Assembly: GCA_021734365.1 (NCBI GenBank)
Contig: JAIPJD010000002.1
Location: 1 to 33,443, forward strand
DNA length: 33,443 nt
From: Mariprofundaceae bacterium
Lineage (GTDB): Bacteria; Pseudomonadota; Zetaproteobacteria; Mariprofundales; Mariprofundaceae
Direction of reading: 5' to 3'
Below the pieces are notes generated by a model. The model was not told where the DNA came from, did not search any database, and saw only the letters and a program-made list of their open reading frames with translations. This document shows, piece by piece, positions 1 through 6,132 of the stretch (positions are counted from its first letter, which is position 1; every line of letters begins with the position of its first letter). The position numbers were made by a program, and so were the translations under genes.

Positions 1-45
1 CCGGATTTCGGTGATGTGCCTGTCGATGACGATATTCCATTTTAG
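1..45 (+). CDS. ssb: Single-stranded DNA-binding protein, C-terminal tail only (partial)
   Basis: The first 14 codons of the window read PDFGDVPVDDDIPF and end at a TAG at 43-45. An acidic tail ending in D-D-D-I-P-F is the hallmark C-terminus of bacterial SSB, which binds single-stranded DNA and uses this tip to recruit repair and replication proteins. The oligonucleotide-binding fold lies off the left edge, so the call rests on the tail alone. A rho-independent hairpin follows about 125 bases downstream. Confidence 0.8.
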   Translation, partial: PDFGDVPVDDDIPF

Positions 46-170
46 AGAACACCTGCCTTTTGACCGCTATCAGCGTCAAAAGTGCTCACATACAGTCAGT
101 ATGTTGCGCCCGTTTTCCTTGATATCGAACAAAAATCAGGCATTCCGGACCAGATTAAGGATTTAAGAAG

Positions 171-195
171 AAAAGGCTCCCTCGGGAGCCTTTTT
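171..195. terminator. Bidirectional rho-independent terminator between ssb and darP
   Basis: GGCTCC (175-180) pairs with GGAGCC (185-190) around a CTCG loop. The stem is flanked by A171-174 and T191-195, so it carries a T-tract when read from either strand. It sits between the convergent ssb (plus) and darP (minus) genes and can end both transcripts. Confidence 0.85.
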
Positions 196-205
196 CTATG
201 CACGG

Positions 206-715
206 TTATCTTATGATTTCACGCAGGTATCGGAACAGTTGCCGGGAAGATTTGGGTGGTTTTGCAAGCGCTGCCTCTTTGGCAGCACCACGAACCAGTT
301 GATTCAGTCTCTGGCGATCCACGTCCGGATAGCGGCTCAGGAAATCGCTTACTGCCGCACTGCCTTCGTTGATCAGTCTGTCGCGCCACTTTTCAATATG
401 GTGAAATTCACTGACCCCTTTCTGATGCTGCAGGTCACGCTTTTCGATGAGTGTCTGTAGTTCGGTTGTATCAATGGAGCGCAGCAGTTTCCCTACACGT
501 TTCAGCTGTCGTTTTCGCGCGTTGTTTGAATGAATCTGTTTAACTTCTTCAATAGCCAGGAGCAGCTCCTGCGGCAGATGAAGGCTTTGCAGTGTCGATG
601 CTTCAAGCTCTACAAGGCGTGCACCCAGTTCGAACAGAGCGTGCACTTCACGCTTTAGCTGGCTCTTATTGGGTCTGTGCGATATTTCTTCATCAAATTC
701 ATTGGTATCATGCAT
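206..715 (-). CDS. darP: DarP/YjgA (DUF615) large-subunit assembly factor
   Basis: This is a 170-residue, mostly helical, charged protein of the YjgA family, now called DarP, which associates with late 50S precursors and helps mature the peptidyl transferase centre. Family features seen are the N-terminal P-N-K-S-Q-L-K-R segment, the K-R-Q-L-K-R-V-G-K-L-L-R stretch and a C-terminal S-R-Q-L-F-R-Y-L-R-E. Its length is near that of the E. coli protein (about 183 residues). The frame is open to 787, but the ATG at 715-713 is preferred because it lies one base after the arfB stop (719-717) and the family begins close to this point. It is the last gene of prfC-arfB-darP and ends at the shared terminator. 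Confidence 0.9.
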   Translation of the reverse strand: MHDTNEFDEEISHRPNKSQLKREVHALFELGARLVELEASTLQSLHLPQELLLAIEEVKQIHSNNARKRQLKRVGKLLRSIDTTELQTLIEKRDLQHQKGVSEFHHIEKWRDRLINEGSAAVSDFLSRYPDVDRQRLNQLVRGAAKEAALAKPPKSSRQLFRYLREIIR

Positions 716-716
716 A

Positions 717-1133
717 TCAGGAGCACTCTTTTCCGCGAATACGCTTAATCTGGCTACGGTGCTTCTTACTGGCGAGGCGCTTTTCATTGAGGCTTTTGGG
801 TATGGCGCGTTTCAGCCTGATTTTCGGCCGGATAGCGGCCTGCTCAACCAGCATCCGGAACCGGTTAAGCGCATCTCTTTTGTTGGCGTGCTGAGTGCGG
901 TGTTGCTGAGCTTTTAATATCAGGATGCCGTCATTGGTCACCCTTGAACCGGCAAGATTGATGAGGCGTCTGCGAACTGCGTCCGTAATTGAAGGGCTTT
1001 TGAACACGTCGAAGCGAAGCTGTACTGCCGTTGCTACCTTGTTAACGTTCTGGCCACCGGGACCGGATGCACGGATGAAATCCAGCTGGATTTCATCTTC
1101 AGGTATCACAATCGATGGTGTGATCTGTAGCAT
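717..1133 (-). CDS. arfB: Alternative ribosome-rescue factor ArfB (YaeJ), peptidyl-tRNA hydrolase
   Basis: This 138-residue class I release-factor-like protein carries the catalytic loop G-P-G-G-Q-N-V-N-K near residue 25; its GGQ hydrolyses peptidyl-tRNA. It has no codon-recognition domain. Instead it ends in a long basic tail rich in K and R (about residues 105-138) which, in the family, lies in the empty mRNA channel of stalled ribosomes. The ATG (1133-1131) overlaps the prfC stop by one base (TGATG), so the two are translationally coupled; the TTG one codon upstream is less likely. Linkage of a stop-codon-independent rescue factor to RF3 and DarP makes a ribosome-centred operon. Confidence 0.93.
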   Translation of the reverse strand: MLQITPSIVIPEDEIQLDFIRASGPGGQNVNKVATAVQLRFDVFKSPSITDAVRRRLINLAGSRVTNDGILILKAQQHRTQHANKRDALNRFRMLVEQAAIRPKIRLKRAIPKSLNEKRLASKKHRSQIKRIRGKECS

Positions 1134-2725
1134 CAAACCTGTTCGCGCGTCTTATGGAACATGATTTCAGGCCACTGCTCGATGGTGTAGTTCAGCTTCC
1201 ATACGCTTGGTGCCAGATATGTCAGATAACCATCAGCATCCTCGGCAAGGCTGTGTTCAAACAATCGCCTGAATTCTGCGAATCTCTTTTCGTTGTCAGA
1301 CTCAATCCAGCGGGCGGTCTGAAAGTCAGTGGCGGTGTAGTCTGCATCCACCTTGTATTCGGCATTCAGGCGCGCAACCGTGACATCGAACTGCAACACA
1401 CCGACCGCACCCAGGATGTAATCACCGCCCAGAATGGTACGGAATACCTGCACAGCACCCTCTTCAGAGAGCTGAATCAGCCCTTTATGCAGCTGCTTTC
1501 GTTTCATCGGGTCTTTCAGGCGGATGCGGCGGAACATTTCAGGAGCAAAGTTGGGGATACCGGCAAATTTAAGCGGTTCTCTGGTGGTGAAGGTATCACC
1601 AATCCGGATGGTGCCATGGTTGTGGATACCGATAATGTCACCGGCATAGGCCTCTTCAACGTGAGCACGATCCTGCGACATGAAAATCACCGCATTAGGG
1701 ATCTTCACATCCTTACCGAGGCGGTGATGGCGAACCGTCATGCCTTTGGTGAATTTACCGGAACAGATACGGAAAAAGGCGATTCTGTCGCGGTGGGCAG
1801 GATCCATGTTTGCCTGGATCTTGAAGGCAAAGGCCGAGAAATCCTTCTCTTCAGGGTCAACACTGCGCTCGACGGCTTCACGCGGCCCCGGATGCGGCGC
1901 AAGTTCAACAAAGGCATCCAGCAGCTCTTTGACGCCGAAGTTGTTGATCGCACTGCCGAAGAATACCGGCGTCTGGTTGCCTTTGAGGAAGTGTTCGAGA
2001 TCAAACGGATTGGCAGCGCCCTCCAGCAGTTCGATCTCCTCACGCAGTTCATCAGCCTGGGTTCCCAGAAGTTCATCCAGCTTGGGATCATTCAGATCCG
2101 TGATCTGCACGGTTTCAAAGTTGCTGGTGTCGGCTCCGGCCTTGAACAGCTGAAGCTCTTTTTTGTAGAGGCTGTAAACACCTTTGAATGCCTTCCCCAT
2201 ACCAATCGGCCAGGAGAGGGGCGTGCACTCGATTTGAAGTTTCTCTTCAATATCGGCCAGCAGATCGAGAGGCTCGAGGCCTTCCCGATCCAGCTTGTTG
2301 ATGAAGGTGACGATAGGGGTATTCCGCATGCGGCATACCTCCATCAGTTTTTCAGTCTGTGGCTCAACACCGTTACCCGAATCAATCACCATCATGGCGG
2401 AATCCACCGCAGTCAGTACGCGATAGGTGTCTTCTGAGAAGTCCTGATGGCCGGGGGTATCGAGCAGGTTGATTTCGAAGTCACGGCCATCATGAGCATA
2501 ATTGAACTTCATCACTGAGGAGGCCACAGAGATGCCACGCTCCTGCTCGATCTTCATCCAGTCACTGGTGGCATGACGGCTGGCTTTCCTGGCTTTCACG
2601 GCACCGGCCATCTGAATGGCGCCGCCAAAAAGCAGCAGCTTTTCGGTCAGTGTGGTTTTACCGGCATCCGGGTGCGAAATAATGCCGAAGGTGCGGCGTT
2701 TTTCGACTTCCTGTTTCAGACTCAT
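1133..2725 (-). CDS. prfC: Peptide chain release factor 3 (RF3)
   Basis: A 530-residue translational GTPase that removes RF1/RF2 from the ribosome after peptide release. The P-loop H-P-D-A-G-K-T-T is near residue 20, the switch region carries R-G-I-S-V, G3 is D-T-P-G-H near residue 90 and G4 is N-K-L-D near residue 143. The insert that distinguishes RF3 from EF-G is present and the length matches the E. coli protein (529). The start has a good ribosome site, GAGG six bases before the ATG. It heads the arfB-darP operon, and its upstream region runs into an inverted-repeat element at 2796-2964. Confidence 0.97.
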   Translation of the reverse strand: MSLKQEVEKRRTFGIISHPDAGKTTLTEKLLLFGGAIQMAGAVKARKASRHATSDWMKIEQERGISVASSVMKFNYAHDGRDFEINLLDTPGHQDFSEDTYRVLTAVDSAMMVIDSGNGVEPQTEKLMEVCRMRNTPIVTFINKLDREGLEPLDLLADIEEKLQIECTPLSWPIGMGKAFKGVYSLYKKELQLFKAGADTSNFETVQITDLNDPKLDELLGTQADELREEIELLEGAANPFDLEHFLKGNQTPVFFGSAINNFGVKELLDAFVELAPHPGPREAVERSVDPEEKDFSAFAFKIQANMDPAHRDRIAFFRICSGKFTKGMTVRHHRLGKDVKIPNAVIFMSQDRAHVEEAYAGDIIGIHNHGTIRIGDTFTTREPLKFAGIPNFAPEMFRRIRLKDPMKRKQLHKGLIQLSEEGAVQVFRTILGGDYILGAVGVLQFDVTVARLNAEYKVDADYTATDFQTARWIESDNEKRFAEFRRLFEHSLAEDADGYLTYLAPSVWKLNYTIEQWPEIMFHKTREQV

Positions 2726-2795
2726 CTATACCTCGTTGAATTCAAGCGTCGCAGTGTAGCAATCTCGCTGGGTCAAAGGAAACGGCAGTCGGAAG

Positions 2796-2964
2796 TTAAC
2801 CACAGAGGCACGGAGGCACAGAGAAAATAGTAGAAAGAATATTGATGCCGATAGAAGAAGATATGTTTCCTGCGAAGCAATGAAGGAGTGCCGTTCCTCC
2901 CGCACATAATTCCTGTCTCCTTACACCTTTCTTCTCTGTGTCTCCGTGTCTCTGTGGTGAAAAA
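2796..2964. repeat. Intergenic inverted-repeat element, CCACAGAG type, copy 1
   Basis: The left arm (about 2796-2825) contains CCACAGAGGCACGGAGG and CACAGAGAA. The right arm (about 2932-2964) is its near-perfect reverse complement, differing at two G/A positions over about 27 bases. The roughly 100 bases between the arms are A/T-rich with no gene. The element sits between the start of prfC and the end of the DHH gene. Related elements occur at 21362-21465 and 31386-31580. The form suggests a non-autonomous mobile or palindromic repeat; no transposase is present. Confidence 0.8.
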
Positions 2965-2968
2965 TGTT

Positions 2969-3925
2969 CTACTGATAGATGTTTTCAAATGCCTCGATGA
3001 AGGCCTCAAACATTGTTACAGGCAGTTCATTGATGCCTGCGGCCCCCTTTCTTCCGCCACCGGTCGCAAACTGCATGCAGAGCGTGTCGGCATGCTCTTT
3101 ATTGGTGAGCGGGGCGCGGACACTGACACGGTAAAACTCCTCACCGGTTGTGGTTAGAAGTGCATGGGCGCGATCAGGGTAGTCGCGTGCCAGTTCGTTG
3201 CCGAACACACCTGCAACGCGTTTGGCCCAGGATTGATCCGGCAATATATAAACGGCGACATGGCTGTTGTGGGTCAGTGGTTCCAGATCTCTGGCCTGCG
3301 CCATATCCTCAGCATAGCCATCAGCCAGTTTTCTAAAATGCAGCGACTCATGCATGAAGCTGAACGGGTTGGCATGGGGGCGGATATGGCGGTAGAGATC
3401 ATCCGGCCTGAAATGGAGATCATCCAGTGTCATGCCATAGCCGTTGTAGTTGATGCACTCTCCCAGATGCCGGAGCGCAGCCAGTTCCTCTGCGGAGAGG
3501 CCCAGACCGCTGGCCGCTTCAGTTGCCGCCTGATGCAGGTTATCCCCGAAAGCACCGGTGATGGCCCAGAGGATATGGGCACTATTCAGATGGCTGTTAA
3601 CGATCAGGCTGGTGCATATCTCTGCGGAGGTGTTGATGTGAGCCGTAAGAAGGGGTGAGACAGGGATGGCACCGGCAAAGTGGTGGTCGAAATAGTCAAC
3701 CTGAGCGCCTGTTTTAAGAATCCGCTCCAGATCACTCCGGTTTTTATCCAGAGAGATATCAAGAACAGTGACCTTGTTTGATTCGTTCGGGGTAACCTGA
3801 CTGAGCAGCTGAATGTCCCGTTTTACACCGGTAACCAGTTCGGATTCACAGGGGTTGGCAAGGCGAAGCTGATGCAGGGCACAAATACCATCAGCATCAC
3901 CATTAAATACATCAATTTGACTCAA
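2969..3925 (-). CDS. DHH-family phosphoesterase (DHH plus DHHA1 domains), substrate unknown
   Basis: A 318-residue protein with the DHH metal-binding motifs in order: N-G-D-A-D-G near residue 8, V-L-D-I-S near 52, D-H-H near 79 and G-A-F-G-D-N near 126. A C-terminal DHHA1-type glycine motif, G-G-G-R-K-G-A-A-G, lies near residue 295. Families of this type hydrolyse short oligonucleotides or cyclic dinucleotides; which one applies here cannot be read from sequence. The start is a TTG at 3925-3923 with AGGGG six bases upstream. A longer frame to 4045 would run into the divergent sirB gene and adds no conserved sequence. The C-terminal end abuts the copy 1 repeat. Confidence 0.8.
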   Translation of the reverse strand: MSQIDVFNGDADGICALHQLRLANPCESELVTGVKRDIQLLSQVTPNESNKVTVLDISLDKNRSDLERILKTGAQVDYFDHHFAGAIPVSPLLTAHINTSAEICTSLIVNSHLNSAHILWAITGAFGDNLHQAATEAASGLGLSAEELAALRHLGECINYNGYGMTLDDLHFRPDDLYRHIRPHANPFSFMHESLHFRKLADGYAEDMAQARDLEPLTHNSHVAVYILPDQSWAKRVAGVFGNELARDYPDRAHALLTTTGEEFYRVSVRAPLTNKEHADTLCMQFATGGGRKGAAGINELPVTMFEAFIEAFENIYQ

Positions 3926-4021
3926 TTTAATCCCCTGTCTGCAGTCGATACCGCTATTATAAAAAAACGGCGCTTGCCTGCCAGCATAGATTGGCTGAGC
4001 CTTCATTTTCAGAGGTGCCCG

Positions 4022-4399
4022 GTGGAAACAGTTAAACTCATTCATATCAGTGCCGTGTTGTTGAGCATACTATTTTTTGCCGGGCGTGGTGTGGTTATGT
4101 TTCACGATGCCTCTTTTACAGGAAAAAAATGGGTACGAAGGATTGCCGAGAGTATCGATACGGTGCTTCTGCTCAGTGGAATCGCGCTTGCGTGGCTGAC
4201 TGAGCAGTTGCCATGGCAGGATGCATGGCTTGGGGCCAAGCTGATGCTTCTGCTTCTCTACATTCTTCTTGGCATGGTTGCCTTTCACTGGAGCAGGAGC
4301 CGGATGGTTAAAATGGCCGCGTGGGTTGCTGCTATAGTGACCTATGCAGGGATGGTTTTTATTGCATTGAGCCGGAATCCATGGCCTTTTACAACTTGA
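4022..4399 (+). CDS. SirB-family integral membrane protein
   Basis: A 125-residue protein with about four hydrophobic helices (around residues 5-20, 45-62, 70-92 and 97-118), matching the size and layout of the SirB/SirB2 family. The family was named as an up-regulator of invasion genes in Salmonella, but its biochemical role is not established and a role in virulence here is not implied. The GTG at 4022 is chosen because AGAGG ends eight bases before it and the helical part starts immediately after. An earlier ATG (3872) would add about 50 non-hydrophobic residues overlapping the divergent DHH gene. It is divergent from that gene with a 96-base gap. Confidence 0.75.
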   Translation: METVKLIHISAVLLSILFFAGRGVVMFHDASFTGKKWVRRIAESIDTVLLLSGIALAWLTEQLPWQDAWLGAKLMLLLLYILLGMVAFHWSRSRMVKMAAWVAAIVTYAGMVFIALSRNPWPFTT

Positions 4400-4475
4400 C
4401 TTTGGTGGCGTGCATTTCACGCTTCGGAACCGGGGCTGTTAACAGGCTCTGATTATATCGGCAGAGGAGTTGAAT

Positions 4476-5030
4476 ATGGCATTGGTTGGTTCAGTTCATG
4501 TTAATTATGGCACAAGGCTTCCTGAGTTCGAGTTAAATGATGCAGAAGGAAACAGGTATCGCAGCAGCAGTCTGTCCGGGGAAAACGGCCTGCTTGTTGT
4601 CGTGACCTGTAACCATTGCCCCTACGCAATTGCCGTCTGGCCGCGGGTTATCAGGTTGGCGAAGTCGATCCGGGAGAAGGGTGTGAACACCATTGCAATC
4701 AACCCCAACATTCACCCGGATTATCCGGAAGATTCTCCGCAGGCGATGCAGGAGAAGGTGGCCGAGTGGGGAATTGATTTCCCCTATCTGGTGGATGCCG
4801 ATCAGTCTGTCTCAAAGGCGCTTAATGCACAGTGTACGCCTGATATCTATCTCTATAGTGGCGATGGAGAGCTCTATTATCATGGTCGAATCGATGATTA
4901 CTGGAAAGATGAGAGTCAGGTGACATCAGAAGAGCTTGCACCGGCTGTCGATGCCATGCTTGCCGGTCAGGATGCGCCGTCCATTCAGCACCCAACGATT
5001 GGCTGCTCAATTAAATGGCTGTCTGAATAA
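4476..5030 (+). CDS. Thioredoxin-fold redoxin-like protein with C-N-H-C-P motif
   Basis: A 184-residue thioredoxin-fold protein of the AhpC/TSA-Redoxin group. A C-x-x-C pair (Cys45 and Cys48, T-C-N-H-C-P-Y) follows the first beta strand, and a T-P-D segment near residue 117 supplies the typical cis-proline, preceded by a further Cys. No signal peptide is seen, so it is probably cytoplasmic. The ATG at 4476 has GAGGAG at 4464-4469; a TTG two codons upstream is inside that spacing and unlikely. Substrate is unknown: it could act as a thiol reductase or peroxidase. Its 3' side runs into the repeat block at 5072. Confidence 0.82.
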   Translation: MALVGSVHVNYGTRLPEFELNDAEGNRYRSSSLSGENGLLVVVTCNHCPYAIAVWPRVIRLAKSIREKGVNTIAINPNIHPDYPEDSPQAMQEKVAEWGIDFPYLVDADQSVSKALNAQCTPDIYLYSGDGELYYHGRIDDYWKDESQVTSEELAPAVDAMLAGQDAPSIQHPTIGCSIKWLSE

Positions 5031-5071
5031 AGCAGTGATTATAGCCCACTACTGTTCCACTTATTCAATTG

Positions 5072-5362
5072 CGTCATGCCGGACTCGATCCGGCATCCAC
5101 TCAAACAGAGCAAAAACTGGATTGATTCGGGGCATCCTTGCCCCTCACCCAAGGGCGCACTGCGTTGCGTCCAATTTCCCTCTCCTGTGAAATTGTGATT
5201 CGGGGCATCCTTGCCCCTCACCCAAGGGCGCACTGCGTTGCGTCCAATTTCCCTCTCCTGTGAAATTGTGATTCGGGGCATCCTTGCCCCTCACCCTGCG
5301 GGCGGCTTGCAGCCGTCCAAACGGAGAAGCCTTTTTGTCCCGCTTTCGCGAGAATGACGAAC
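5072..5362. repeat. Composite intergenic repeat bounded by GTCAT and ATGAC
   Basis: This fills most of the gene-free gap 5031-5371. It opens with a perfect palindrome, ATGCCGGA (5076-5083) and TCCGGCAT (5089-5096), preceded by GTC, a form common in dispersed proteobacterial repeats. It closes near 5336-5362 with a CGC-TTTC-GCG hairpin and ATGAC, so the ends are inverted GTCAT/ATGAC. Between them lie a 73-base tandem repeat and a 54-base module that recurs at 31475-31528. Short frames crossing the block are repeat sequence, not genes. Confidence 0.75.
5124..5296. repeat. 73-bp tandem repeat, two full units plus a 27-base partial
   Basis: Units begin at 5124, 5197 and 5270, an exact 73-base period. 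The third unit breaks off after about 27 bases, at CTCACCC, and continues into a different module. Each full unit contains perfect stems: GGGGCA-TCCT-TGCCCC and CAATTTC...GAAATTG, plus a GCGCACTGCG-rich middle. Units one and two appear identical by eye, implying recent duplication or homogenisation. It does not resemble CRISPR because there are no variable spacers. Confidence 0.9.
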
Positions 5363-5371
5363 AGGCCCTAA

Positions 5372-6088
5372 TCAGCGAACAAACAGTTCAAATGTTTTGC
5401 ATTTTGGATAGCTGCTGCATACCCAGAAGAGTACACCTTTATATTTTCCGGATTTGGCCCGCTTAAGGACCATTCTGGCTTTACAGGTTTTACAGGAGCG
5501 AAAGGCCTCCATGGAAACAGTGGCCACCATCTCATCGGGAGATGGCTGATGGCCTTTCAGGTAAGGGGTGAGTGCCTGCTGCATTTCAGGTACTGAGTAG
5601 CTGGTCTTCACAGGCAGATGGAAGACCATCACACCAACCTCTTCCAGAAGATCGGCGGAAGGGGTGTTTTTTTTGCTTTTGGCTGCCGTGGCGGCATCTT
5701 CAAGCTCAATGGCGCAGATTACGGCCAGCGACTCTTTATTACAGAGAATAAAGTCGATGTGACGTTTTCCCTGTTTGGCCGCCTTTTTCAGGCGCGCCTG
5801 ATCCACACCTTTTTTTACCACGGCAATATCAGAGAGGGATACCTTGGCCATGATGTAAAATTCATCACCGGCAACAGTTCTGAGGGTATTGAAACAGGCC
5901 AGTTCCGGCTGGGTCAACAGCGATGGTATATCGTTTTTGCTGATAGACTGTACAGGGATGGCTGTTGAGTCCTTCCTGCGGCGAAGCAACAGGACAATCA
6001 GGACCAGGATCACCACCAGGGCAATGCCAAGTGACAGAACCATCCAGTCGGAGTTACTGGTCGGAAGATAGCTCAGAAGTTCATCCAT
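5372..6088 (-). CDS. Membrane-anchored DUF2726 protein with C-terminal zinc finger
   Basis: A 238-residue protein. Residues 14-35 form one transmembrane helix followed by R-R-R-K, so the rest is cytoplasmic. Residues about 55-180 match the DUF2726 pattern (a Q-x-E...F-N-x-L start, D-F-I-L-C-N near 112, then an E-L-E-D segment), a restriction-endonuclease-like fold in related proteins. The C-terminal 45 residues hold C-K-T-C near 198 and C-S-S-Y-P-K-C near 225, like the C4 zinc fingers at the end of topoisomerase I. Nucleic acid binding at the membrane is a fair inference; activity is unknown. It lies 44 bases downstream of polA and is probably co-transcribed with it. Confidence 0.8.
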   Translation of the reverse strand: MDELLSYLPTSNSDWMVLSLGIALVVILVLIVLLLRRRKDSTAIPVQSISKNDIPSLLTQPELACFNTLRTVAGDEFYIMAKVSLSDIAVVKKGVDQARLKKAAKQGKRHIDFILCNKESLAVICAIELEDAATAAKSKKNTPSADLLEEVGVMVFHLPVKTSYSVPEMQQALTPYLKGHQPSPDEMVATVSMEAFRSCKTCKARMVLKRAKSGKYKGVLFWVCSSYPKCKTFELFVR

Positions 6089-6132
6089 GTGCAGATGCTA
6101 GCATGAACATAAGAATGTTGAACGGGAAGATT

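Noticed and set aside
1154-2437. 427-codon open frame on the plus strand
   Set aside because: It is antisense to prfC, whose GTPase motifs are unmistakable; the plus frame shows no domain.
5124-5296. Possible CRISPR array from regularly spaced repeats
   Set aside because: The period is 73 bases with the whole unit repeated and no variable spacers; it is a tandem duplication.
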